Assembly (NCBI GenBank): GCA_903836325.1
Contig: CAILQE010000007.1
Coordinates: forward strand, 1-17,996
Origin: an uncultured Candidatus Saccharibacteria bacterium
Lineage (GTDB): Bacteria; Patescibacteriota; Saccharimonadia; Saccharimonadales; UBA4665
DNA: 17,996 nucleotides
Reading direction: 5' to 3'
Position numbers and translations under genes: made by a program. Shown here one piece after another: positions 1 through 6,319 of this stretch. Positions within the stretch are counted from its first letter, which is position 1. Every line of letters starts with the position of its first letter. Below the pieces are notes generated by a model. That model searched no databases, had not been told where the DNA came from, and was given only the letters and a program-made list of their open reading frames with translations.

Positions 1-409
1 TAGATAATATTTTATATGAATCGTCGGAAATACAGTCGGAATTACATTGGAAAACATAGGCACCAGACGTAAGTTTATCATTTAACCCAGTCCCTTTATA
101 ACTCGGTAAATTCGGCGGGGCTACTACTGCATCTGCAGTAGTCCACTTAAAATAACCTAGATATTTATAAGCCCCATTAGTTGCTTCTACGTTAATTTGA
201 CTTCCTGAATAGCAAAATTTAAAATCAAAACCTTTACTACCATTACTACCTATGGTAGTAAATGACGTTACGCTGCTTGGACATGGAGCTGGTTGAGTTG
301 AAGTTGCAGCCGATACATGATTTATTTGAGCAAAAAAAGAGAATACAATACCAATTATAATCGAGGAAAATGATATTATTTTTATTTGATTCTTAAATAG
401 TCTTTGCAT
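1..409 (-). CDS. Secreted protein of unknown function, 3' end cut by window edge
   Basis: An open frame runs from an ATG at 407-409 on the minus strand to the left edge with no stop, so only the first 136 codons are present. Residues 1-34 form a clear Sec signal peptide: a basic start (MQRLFKNQIK), a hydrophobic stretch and a likely cleavage site after VSA. The exported part is rich in Ser, Thr, Asn and Gly, with Cys at four places (PCPSS, KFCYS, FQCNSDC), which suggests disulfide bonds outside the membrane. No family is recognised. There is no obvious Shine-Dalgarno sequence before the start. The gene is divergent from the anchored protein gene at 507, and both products carry extracytoplasmic cysteines. 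The function is unknown; that it is a real exported protein is well supported by the signal peptide. Confidence 0.75.
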   Translation of the reverse strand, partial: MQRLFKNQIKIISFSSIIIGIVFSFFAQINHVSAATSTQPAPCPSSVTSFTTIGSNGSKGFDFKFCYSGSQINVEATNGAYKYLGYFKWTTADAVVAPPNLPSYKGTGLNDKLTSGAYVFQCNSDCISDDSYKILS

Positions 410-506
410 TTGTGAAATTTTAAAATATTCTAATCTTTATAATAGCAAAACTTAAGCGTTTATGTATAATTAAAATATAATAATTATGAAAATAAATAAT
501 TAGCTT
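410..506. promoter_or_regulatory. Divergent intergenic promoter region
   Basis: This AT-rich gap separates two divergent genes. On the plus strand TATAAT occurs at 438-443, 465-470 and 476-481; the last two could serve the gene at 507. On the minus strand TAGAAT (432-427), with a weak TTAAGT 17 nt upstream, could serve the secreted protein gene. None has a convincing -35 box, so the exact promoters are uncertain. A five-codon ATG frame at 486-503 ends in TAG just before the real start and is probably not meaningful. Confidence 0.35.
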
Positions 507-914
507 ATGTACGACAATAATAGAAATAAAAAAATAATTAGATATGCAATTATTGCATCGCTAGTTTTAGTTGTTCTTTTAGTTACATACTATCTATTTC
601 TTAAGCCTAAATCAGCAGAACAAGTTGCAACAAACTTTATTTCACTAGTTGTATCTAAAAATAATGTAAAAGATTCATATTCACTTACAAGCCCAGATTT
701 TAAATCTAACACTAGTTTAAGTGCTTGGACAACTAATGTTGAAAGCACCAACACTTTCTGCTCCGGCACTATTTCAAAAGCTACCGGTAGCTTTTCAAAA
801 AATACTGCAGCGTATAATTTTGTAGAAAAAAGTAACTCTAATATATGCAATTCATCGGTTAGTCTTAGCAAGATTAATGGACGATGGTATGTAGACTACT
901 TTAGCCCCCTATAG
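507..914 (+). CDS. Small membrane-anchored extracytoplasmic protein
   Basis: The 135-residue product has a short basic N-terminus (residues 1-11), one transmembrane helix at about 12-32 and a C-terminal domain of about 100 residues that should lie outside the membrane. That domain starts with an 'AEQVATNFISLVVSKNN' helix and ends in a strand-like 'SKINGRWYVDYF'. This layout resembles small secreted NTF2/DUF4878-like domains, but the match is by eye only. Two cysteines (C85, C114) could form a disulfide. The start at 507 is chosen because the ATG at 486 is closed after five codons. No Shine-Dalgarno sequence is visible. The next gene begins 15 bp after the stop and has its own -10 box. The function is unknown. 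Confidence 0.7.
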   Translation: MYDNNRNKKIIRYAIIASLVLVVLLVTYYLFLKPKSAEQVATNFISLVVSKNNVKDSYSLTSPDFKSNTSLSAWTTNVESTNTFCSGTISKATGSFSKNTAAYNFVEKSNSNICNSSVSLSKINGRWYVDYFSPL

Positions 915-917
915 GTA

Positions 918-923
918 TATAAT
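918..923 (+). promoter_or_regulatory. -10 box (TATAAT) for leaderless start of the triple YbjQ-like gene
   Basis: A perfect TATAAT lies with 6 nt between it and the ATG at 930, so transcription would begin at about the start codon itself. No Shine-Dalgarno sequence lies between the genes. No good -35 box is seen in the end of the preceding gene. Confidence 0.5.
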
Positions 924-929
924 ATAGAT

Positions 930-2111
930 ATGAAAACTGACGATTCTTTTAGAAGCAGTAGGGTAAAATTTTCAGCTCTTAATGGTAATGAAGTTTACTG
1001 CACCCACCTGCTTGGATACTCTCCTTCCGATATGATTATTGGAAACTCAGTGTTCTCTATGGGAATAATTGGGTCCATAAGATCTAATGTTCGTAATTTT
1101 ATCGGTGGAGAAGTAGTGACAATTACCAATATGATTTCTGAGGGAAGAAGATTATCTTTAGATAGATTCAACAAAGAAATGAACCAATACGGAGGAGCGG
1201 GTGCAACTGGAGTAGATAGTGAACTCGTATTCCATCAAGGTAATGTAGAGTTTCTTTCAGTGGGATCGGCAATAAACAAGAATGCCGAGAACGATATCCC
1301 AACTTTTACTACTTCTGCTGACGCTCAAGATTTATTCTGTCACTGGGATGCAGGATATCAGCCAATCAGTTTTGTATTTGGTAATGTAGCTTATTCAATA
1401 GGTTTTGGAAGAAATATTTTCGGTTCAATTCGTAAATTCGCTAGAGGTGAAGTAAAACAATATTCAGATATTTTTAATACTACTAGAAATTTAGCCCTTC
1501 AAAGAATTGAAGCAGATGCCAAATCTAAAGGTGCGAATAGTATTGTCGGAATTAAAACTACTATCTCTGCAGTTTCTACGAATCAGATACATGAAATGAT
1601 TATGGTGGGTACTGCTTCATATAATCCTCAATTGGCAAATATTACACCTGCCGATGGTGAAATAATCTCTAATGGATTAAGTGCGGTTGAGACCTGGAAT
1701 CTTGCAAGAATTGGATATGCTCCCATTAAGCTTCTTATAGGGACTAGTGTTTATTCATTAGGTATCATTGGTGGAGTTAAAGCAGTACTAGGAAACCTAG
1801 TTAAAGGTGAAATAAACACATTAACTACCCTTATTTATGAAGCTAGAGAAGAAGCCCTTAAAATCTTAGAAAAACAAGCTGAAGCAGCCGGTGCTGACGA
1901 TGTTTTAAGTATAACCACGCACATTTACGATATTGGAAGTGGACTAATAGAATTCATGGCGATTGGTACAGCTGTTAAGAAAATAGATGGACTTTCAACA
2001 CATTCCGATCAAATTCCACCACAAGCTATTGTTAATTCAAAGAACATGTTTGTAGATAAAGCAGATAACGGATATGGCATAGATCTGCAGAATCCTAATT
2101 TTAAGAGATAA
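930..2111 (+). CDS. Protein with three tandem YbjQ-like (UPF0145) domains
   Basis: The 393-residue protein consists of three diverged copies of one domain, at about residues 17-117, 127-235 and 248-352, plus a short tail. Each copy has the same order of landmarks: a 'GY.P......G...YS.G' strand region, a '(G/R/K)GEV' or 'KGEI' motif (59-62, 172-175, 292-295), a helix rich in Arg and Ala, a 'GA..V' turn in the second and third copies (GANSIVGI, GADDVLSI; GATGVDSE in the first) and an ending like '(V/I)G(T/S)A'. This matches the YbjQ/UPF0145 family, named 'putative heavy-metal-binding' with weak experimental support. Single-domain YbjQ proteins are about 100 residues long, so this is a triplication. 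No signal peptide or membrane helix is evident, so it is probably cytoplasmic. A heavy-metal-type P-type ATPase lies two genes downstream, but a functional link is only a guess. Confidence 0.75.
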   Translation: MKTDDSFRSSRVKFSALNGNEVYCTHLLGYSPSDMIIGNSVFSMGIIGSIRSNVRNFIGGEVVTITNMISEGRRLSLDRFNKEMNQYGGAGATGVDSELVFHQGNVEFLSVGSAINKNAENDIPTFTTSADAQDLFCHWDAGYQPISFVFGNVAYSIGFGRNIFGSIRKFARGEVKQYSDIFNTTRNLALQRIEADAKSKGANSIVGIKTTISAVSTNQIHEMIMVGTASYNPQLANITPADGEIISNGLSAVETWNLARIGYAPIKLLIGTSVYSLGIIGGVKAVLGNLVKGEINTLTTLIYEAREEALKILEKQAEAAGADDVLSITTHIYDIGSGLIEFMAIGTAVKKIDGLSTHSDQIPPQAIVNSKNMFVDKADNGYGIDLQNPNFKR

Positions 2112-2118
2112 TTTAGGT

Positions 2119-2147
2119 TTGCCAAAAGTGTATAAATAGGGTACAAT
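2119..2147 (+). promoter_or_regulatory. Promoter of tRNA-His (and probably the P-type ATPase)
   Basis: TTGCCA (2119-2124) and TACAAT (2142-2147) are separated by 17 nt and each differs from the sigma-70 consensus at one base. Transcription would start near 2154, about 20 nt before the tRNA. Confidence 0.7.
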
Positions 2148-2172
2148 TACCCCTGTTATATATCTATATTAT

Positions 2173-2249
2173 GGCGGATGTAGCTCAGTAGGTAGAGCGT
2201 CGGGTTGTGGTCCCGAATGTCGTGGGTTCGAGCCCCATCGTTCGCCCCA
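2173..2249 (+). tRNA. tRNA-His (anticodon GTG)
   Basis: The cloverleaf folds fully: acceptor stem 2174-2180 with 2239-2245, D arm GCTC/GAGC, anticodon stem TCGGG/CCCGA with loop TTGTGGT giving anticodon GTG at 2207-2209, and T arm GTGGG/CCCAT around TTCGAGC. The extra G at 2173 (G-1) opposite C73 is the identity mark of tRNA-His. The terminal CCA is encoded (2247-2249). No terminator follows before the P-type ATPase start 25 bp downstream. Confidence 0.96.
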
Positions 2250-2274
2250 TTATTAAAATTAAGAGGGTAATTAC

Positions 2275-4104
2275 ATGAAATATCTGAAAAATATCTTTAA
2301 TTTCTTTATGCGGTGGAAGCTATTCTCTATAGCATTACTAAGCTTAATACTTGCACTAGTTCTGACCTATTTTAATCTCTCAAAATTAGCTCACATTATC
2401 TTAGCGATCGTTGCATTATTCGAAGTTATACCTCTACTTATGGGGATGTGGGAAGACATTAAAGATGGATCTTACGGAATAGATATCCTAGCTGCTACAG
2501 CTATAGTGGCATCTGTTATTCTAGGTGAATATTGGGCGGCAATAGTAGTCGTTATTATGTTAACTGGCGGTGAATCCTTAGAGGATTATGCTGACCATAA
2601 GGCTATGCGTGAGTTAGATAGCTTATTAAAAAGAGCTCCTGTTTCAGCTCATTTACTTAAAAATAAGAATTTAGTTGATGTTAAAGTTGGAGAACTTAAA
2701 GTTGGAGACTACATTGTTATTAAACCAGGTGAAGTAGTTCCGGTAGATAGCATTGTCACAGAAGGCACTAGTAGTTTCGATGAATCTTCACTTACCGGAG
2801 AAAGTGTTCCCGTTACTAAGAAAGTTGGAGAAAAGCTGTTATCTGGTGCTGTAAATATTGAAGGATCTCTAACTGCTAAAGTGCTAGCAACTGCCGAAAA
2901 CTCTCAGTACCAACAGATTATTAAATTAGTTAAGTCTGCAGCTGCTAGTAAGTCTCCTTTTGTTAGACTTGCAGACAGATACTCTATTCCCTTCACTATT
3001 ATTTCTTACGCAATCGCGGTAACCGTTTGGGTGGTTAGTGGACACGCCATAAGGTTCCTGGAAGTTATTATCGTGGCAACTCCCTGCCCACTTCTACTTG
3101 CTGCACCAATAGCTCTAATCTCAGGAATGAGTCGAGCATCTAGACATGGAATTATTGTAAAAACAGGTAGCGCATTAGAAAGATTAGCAGAAGTTAAAAC
3201 TATTGCTTTCGATAAGACTGGGACTCTTACGACAGGTATTCTAAGCGTAAAGGACGTACATCTAGTTGTTTCTAAATCTAAAGATGAAGTGCTTACACTT
3301 GCTGCAAGTCTAGAGCAATATTCTGGACATATTATTGCTCAATCAATCGTTGATGAAGCTAAATCTAAGAATATTAAACTTCCAAAGATTAAGGGACTTA
3401 AAGAAATCCCCGGTAAAGGTCTTACTGCCAACTTTAAGAATCATAGAATTCTAGTAGGAAAAATAGATTTACTAGAAGATGAAGGTTTATCTGTTCCAGC
3501 TAAACTTCTTAGCAAACTTAATACTACAACTGTATTCGTAGCTAGAGACAACGAAATCTTAGGATATATTACTCTTGAAGATACTCTTAGAGACGAGAGT
3601 AAGAAAACTATTTTCGATCTTACTAGTCAAGGAATAAAACACCTTATCATGGTTACTGGAGACAACCAAAAAACTGCCGAGAGAATTGCAGCGAAAATTG
3701 GAATAACAGAGATTGTAGCTAATGCCCTTCCCTCAGATAAACTTAATGCTATAGAGGGATTAAAGAATAGACCAGTTGCTTTTGTTGGAGATGGGATAAA
3801 TGATGCGCCAGTGTTAACTGCATCAGACATAGGTATAGCTTTAGGAGCTAGAGGATCTACCGCAGCTAGTGAATCTGCAGATATGGTCATTATGCTAGAC
3901 GATATTAGCCGAGTAGCTTCTGCGCATAAAATTGCTAAACGAACTTTCTCGGTAGCTAGGCAGAGTATCTTGATTGGAATTGCACTAAGTATCTTACTTA
4001 TGATTGTATTTGCAACAGGGAAATTCCCTCCTATATATGGAGCATTATTACAAGAAGTTGTAGATGTAACTGTTATATTTAATGCTCTAAGAGCACACTA
4101 CTAG
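2275..4104 (+). CDS. Heavy-metal-type (P1B) P-type ATPase with TPC motif
   Basis: An ATP-driven cation pump of the inner membrane. The 609 residues show the P-type landmarks in order: TGES in the actuator domain (174-177), TPC in the metal-binding transmembrane helix (269-271), the phosphorylated DKTGT (313-317), TGDN (461-464) and GDGIND (505-510). About eight membrane helices fit the P1B plan: four before the actuator domain, two around TPC and two at the C-terminus. There is no N-terminal CxxC metal-binding domain, and the usual P1B 'HP' is 'GHI' at 351-353. The substrate cannot be set from sequence; TPC differs from the CPC of copper and cadmium/zinc pumps. A Shine-Dalgarno sequence (AGAGGG, 2262-2267) sits 7 nt before the ATG. 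It is probably co-transcribed with tRNA-His. Its TAG stop shares the palindrome CTAG with the stop of the convergent gene. Confidence 0.93.
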   Translation: MKYLKNIFNFFMRWKLFSIALLSLILALVLTYFNLSKLAHIILAIVALFEVIPLLMGMWEDIKDGSYGIDILAATAIVASVILGEYWAAIVVVIMLTGGESLEDYADHKAMRELDSLLKRAPVSAHLLKNKNLVDVKVGELKVGDYIVIKPGEVVPVDSIVTEGTSSFDESSLTGESVPVTKKVGEKLLSGAVNIEGSLTAKVLATAENSQYQQIIKLVKSAAASKSPFVRLADRYSIPFTIISYAIAVTVWVVSGHAIRFLEVIIVATPCPLLLAAPIALISGMSRASRHGIIVKTGSALERLAEVKTIAFDKTGTLTTGILSVKDVHLVVSKSKDEVLTLAASLEQYSGHIIAQSIVDEAKSKNIKLPKIKGLKEIPGKGLTANFKNHRILVGKIDLLEDEGLSVPAKLLSKLNTTTVFVARDNEILGYITLEDTLRDESKKTIFDLTSQGIKHLIMVTGDNQKTAERIAAKIGITEIVANALPSDKLNAIEGLKNRPVAFVGDGINDAPVLTASDIGIALGARGSTAASESADMVIMLDDISRVASAHKIAKRTFSVARQSILIGIALSILLMIVFATGKFPPIYGALLQEVVDVTVIFNALRAHY

Positions 4105-4721
4105 GCCGCTAGAAATAGGGCTGCTACCAAAGGAACTAGTAGATTGTCCATGCCCTTTGGAGAGATATTCTCAATCAGAGTTAATCCAGCAGCTACAGCC
4201 AAGTAACCTAGACTAAATACATGACCGGTCTTGTCTATATAAATTAAGATTAGTACAAGAGCAACAATAAAGAATGTAAGACTGCCTAGGACGGTCTTGG
4301 ATCTTCCGTATACCTTATATTTCCTATTCATGCCGTAATATGTGCCAACCAGTGCCGCTAAGCCGTCAGCAAGGCTCATAGTAAGCAATGAGATTGTATA
4401 TACCAAATGTGAGGGGTTAATAAATGTAATAAGTCCTACAGAAATGGCAAAGTAAATTTCCCCTAATGAATCTCTTTTTACACTATGAATAGATTTGAAT
4501 ATATTAAATTTAATAGAACTAAATACTACTATCGTAAATAGGACACTAATTATTCTTATGGAGTTAACAGACATAATATACGGCCAGAACGCCACAAAGC
4601 TACCAACGAGAATATGTATTAGCTTCCTAGATAGTTCGGAGTGTTTCTTTTTTCTTCTCCACCAGATTTCATTAATTACAAGCAACATAAAGACGATTGA
4701 TAAGGCTATAAATATATTCAT
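4101..4721 (-). CDS. Membrane CTP-type lipid/isoprenoid kinase-like protein (dolichol/phytol/DAG kinase family)
   Basis: The 206-residue product is hydrophobic with about six or seven membrane helices. Its conserved stretches fit the family of SEC59 dolichol kinase, VTE5 phytol kinase and DGK1 CTP-dependent diacylglycerol kinase: RKLIH (32-36), RDSLGEIYF (83-91), SLADGLAALVG (116-126), GRSKTVLGS (139-147) and ENISPKGMDNL (184-194). Members move a phosphate from CTP to a lipid alcohol in the membrane. Which alcohol is used here cannot be told: an isoprenoid alcohol (undecaprenol or phytol type) or diacylglycerol are both possible. The gene is divergent from the secreted protein gene at 4798, and a TATAAT at 4740-4735 leaves only a short leader. 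It overlaps the ATPase stop by 4 bp. Family call is fairly sure, substrate open. Confidence 0.75.
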   Translation of the reverse strand: MNIFIALSIVFMLLVINEIWWRRKKKHSELSRKLIHILVGSFVAFWPYIMSVNSIRIISVLFTIVVFSSIKFNIFKSIHSVKRDSLGEIYFAISVGLITFINPSHLVYTISLLTMSLADGLAALVGTYYGMNRKYKVYGRSKTVLGSLTFFIVALVLILIYIDKTGHVFSLGYLAVAAGLTLIENISPKGMDNLLVPLVAALFLAA

Positions 4722-4734
4722 GTTATTATTCTAC

Positions 4735-4740
4735 ATTATA
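4735..4740 (-). promoter_or_regulatory. -10 box for the lipid kinase-like gene
   Basis: A perfect TATAAT on the minus strand lies 13 nt before the ATG at 4721, giving a leader of about 6-7 nt. No Shine-Dalgarno sequence fits in that leader. The -35 region is weak. Confidence 0.45.
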
Positions 4741-4762
4741 TAAACATAAAAAGAATAAATAC

Positions 4763-4790
4763 TTGACATATTTAGCATAAGTGCTATAAT
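4763..4790 (+). promoter_or_regulatory. Consensus sigma-70-type promoter with extended -10
   Basis: TTGACA (4763-4768), a 16-nt spacer and TATAAT (4785-4790) match the consensus exactly, and TGC directly before the -10 gives an extended -10 (TGnTATAAT). Only 7 nt separate the -10 from the ATG at 4798, so the mRNA should begin at or just before the start codon. It is the best promoter in the window. Confidence 0.88.
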
Positions 4791-4797
4791 ATACATC

Positions 4798-5421
4798 ATG
4801 AATAAAGCAATTACAACCGACCAAAAAATTTTAAGAAGAATTGAAACTAAGGCTAATAAAAGACCTAACTATACTGCTCGAAGAATTGGTGCAGTAGCTG
4901 TATTAGGCTTAGCCTCATTTGGTGCTTTTAAAGGTGTGGAAGCTGCTAGAAACTTCTTTAGTTCAAAAGCTCCTACAGAACTTAGCCAAGTATTTAAAAA
5001 TGGTGAGAAAGTTACCATTATTAAGGACATGGTTATAAATGGGTCTGTTGACGGTAATTCTGTTAATATTGAAAAAATCATGCCCTATTTAGATAGCGAT
5101 GGTCGTTTTGTAAATGACCCTGCTGGTCAAAAAATTAATCCTGGAGACGTTATTAAATCCAGTTGGGCTATAGATATTGAAAACGGTCCTAATTTAATAA
5201 ACAACGATGGTACTTCAACTCCACAAGAATACATTATGTTTAATGCAAATATTGATGGTAACAAAGGTTGGTATTACGTAAACTCTATGGCAGCAGACAG
5301 TGTGGGAGCATTTACGAGTCACGGCTCTAGCTCAAATGGAATAGTTGAAGGCAACAAAGTAATTCATGGTAATACTGTTTTAAGTAATCCAGTTACCACA
5401 ATTACACACGAACAGAAATAA
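4798..5421 (+). CDS. Membrane-anchored or secreted protein of unknown function
   Basis: The 207-residue protein has a long basic N-terminal segment (residues 1-29, rich in Lys and Arg), one hydrophobic helix at about 30-48, and a Cys-free region of about 155 residues probably outside the membrane. That region is rich in Asn, Gly, Ser and Asp and contains strand-like stretches such as 'GEKVTIIKDMVING' and 'KGWYYVNSMAADS'. It ends in a low-complexity tail. No family is recognised. The hydrophobic segment could be an uncleaved anchor or a long signal peptide. The gene stands alone between a consensus promoter and a strong terminator, so it is a single-gene transcript, probably highly expressed. 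It has no Shine-Dalgarno sequence and its mRNA is probably leaderless. Confidence 0.75.
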   Translation: MNKAITTDQKILRRIETKANKRPNYTARRIGAVAVLGLASFGAFKGVEAARNFFSSKAPTELSQVFKNGEKVTIIKDMVINGSVDGNSVNIEKIMPYLDSDGRFVNDPAGQKINPGDVIKSSWAIDIENGPNLINNDGTSTPQEYIMFNANIDGNKGWYYVNSMAADSVGAFTSHGSSSNGIVEGNKVIHGNTVLSNPVTTITHEQK

Positions 5422-5441
5422 ATTAATATAATGTTTGTTTT

Positions 5442-5473
5442 AAACAGACCTCAACAAAGAGGTCTGTTTTTTT
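5442..5473 (+). terminator. Intrinsic terminator
   Basis: An 11-bp perfect stem (AAACAGACCTC at 5442-5452 with GAGGTCTGTTT at 5459-5469) encloses a 6-nt loop and runs into an uninterrupted T tract to 5473. It lies 20 nt after the stop at 5421. The reverse direction lacks a good T tract, so it serves mainly the plus-strand gene. Confidence 0.92.
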
Positions 5474-5479
5474 AATTTG

Positions 5480-6085
5480 TTAATTCCTATTAGATAGAAT
5501 CAAACTTTTGATTTTTAGACCCAGCCTAAGCCTAATTAAGGTATAAAGTACTGAACAATTCAGAAATATATAGAGAGGAAATGCAAATGCAGTAAAGGTT
5601 TGATGCTGTATTGCTAACATAGTTATCGCAGCACTAATAGCACCATTTCTAAATACGCTATGATGTTCACTCGATGGGTCTCTATATGATTTGATAACTG
5701 TTGGAACACTTGCGAGCAAGTCGGCAGCTATACTCAATATAATTGCGATTACTCCCGTACCTGTAATTAGCCACAATATGACTGCAAGAACAGAAAGACC
5801 ACCGCACCACCAGTCTAGAGTAGATATTTTCCAATATGCTTTCTTGTTCATTAGTGACGCCGTAAGAACTAAGAAAGGACCAAAACCAACCATAAAAGTC
5901 ATCAGTGAAGTTAAGCCAACACCTTCACCAATCATTGCGAAAAATGCAATCATTGGTATCAACATCCAAAGAAACCATGTCACTCTATTGGGCTTTGTCT
6001 TACCTTTAAGAGTATTCCATGCATAGGTAGAACTTCCAATGACATTTAATATAGCTCCGAGATATACGAATTTTTCATTTATCAT
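5480..6085 (-). CDS. Multi-pass membrane protein, PQ-loop/SemiSWEET-like
   Basis: The 201-residue product has about seven hydrophobic helices. Two stretches look like related repeats: residues 7-47 ('YLGAILNVIGSSTYAWNTLKGKTKPN') and 113-152 ('IILSIAADLLASVPTVIKSYRDP'). Each is a helix ending in a polar, Pro-containing turn, as in the PQ-loop/SemiSWEET proteins that move small solutes. The match is by eye, and the exact PQ dipeptide is not present. A transport role is therefore inference, and another small membrane protein family is possible. The ATG at 6085 follows an extended -10 box by 7 nt, so the mRNA is probably leaderless. The 3' end faces the terminator at 5442-5473. The C-terminus is basic (residues 185-201), probably cytoplasmic. 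Confidence 0.65.
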   Translation of the reverse strand: MINEKFVYLGAILNVIGSSTYAWNTLKGKTKPNRVTWFLWMLIPMIAFFAMIGEGVGLTSLMTFMVGFGPFLVLTASLMNKKAYWKISTLDWWCGGLSVLAVILWLITGTGVIAIILSIAADLLASVPTVIKSYRDPSSEHHSVFRNGAISAAITMLAIQHQTFTAFAFPLYIFLNCSVLYTLIRLRLGLKIKSLILSNRN

Positions 6086-6092
6086 AGATGTA

Positions 6093-6098
6093 ATTATC
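6093..6098 (-). promoter_or_regulatory. Extended -10 box for leaderless start of the PQ-loop-like gene
   Basis: On the minus strand TGA precedes GATAAT (6098-6093), giving an extended -10; 7 nt separate it from the ATG at 6085. A weak TTATTA lies 17 nt upstream. No Shine-Dalgarno sequence is present. Confidence 0.5.
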
Positions 6099-6148
6099 TC
6101 ACAATTCTATGCGAATAATAATCAGAGCATGATTTTATTTATCAAATA

Positions 6149-6182
6149 ATAAATCCACCGTAAAAATATATGGTGGATTTAT
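6149..6182 (-). terminator. Hairpin terminator after tRNA-Pro
   Basis: ATAAATCCACC (6149-6159) and GGTGGATTTAT (6172-6182) form an 11-bp perfect stem around a 12-nt loop, 14 nt past the 3' end of tRNA-Pro on the minus strand. The following sequence is U-rich but broken by A (TATTTGAT), so termination may be moderate. Confidence 0.6.
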
Positions 6183-6196
6183 ACAAGATACATAAA

Positions 6197-6273
6197 TGGT
6201 CGGGGTGAAAGGACTCGAACCTTCGACCTCCGCGTCCCAAACGCGGCGCGCTAGCCAACTGCGCCACACCCCG
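6197..6273 (-). tRNA. tRNA-Pro (anticodon TGG)
   Basis: The minus strand folds into a full cloverleaf: acceptor CGGGGTG (6273-6267) with CACCCCG (6207-6201), anticodon stem CCGCG/CGCGG with loop TTTGGGA giving anticodon TGG, and a T arm with loop TTCGAGT. A73 is followed by an encoded CCA (6199-6197). It lies downstream of RNase Y on the same strand and has its own -10 box. Confidence 0.96.
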
Positions 6274-6276
6274 ATC

Positions 6277-6301
6277 AATTAGGGAGTATTATACCCTAAT
6301 T
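6277..6301 (-). promoter_or_regulatory. Inverted repeat holding a TATAAT box upstream of tRNA-Pro
   Basis: AATTAGGG and CCCTAATT (8 bp) flank a 9-nt loop. On the minus strand the loop carries TATAAT (6293-6288), placed to start transcription near 6281, a few nt before the tRNA. The same hairpin would form in RNase Y read-through RNA. The -35 is weak. Confidence 0.45.
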
Positions 6302-6319
6302 AATGGCTTTTTTCTAGTT

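Noticed and set aside
2250..2274. Metal riboswitch before the P-type ATPase
   Set aside because: Only 25 bp lie between the tRNA and the start codon, too little for a riboswitch, and they show nothing but a Shine-Dalgarno sequence.
4495..4743. 82-codon plus-strand ORF
   Set aside because: It is antisense to the lipid kinase-like gene and runs across that gene's start and promoter; no family features.
5691..6026. 111-codon plus-strand ORF
   Set aside because: It is antisense to the PQ-loop-like membrane protein, whose hydrophobic helices explain the frame better.
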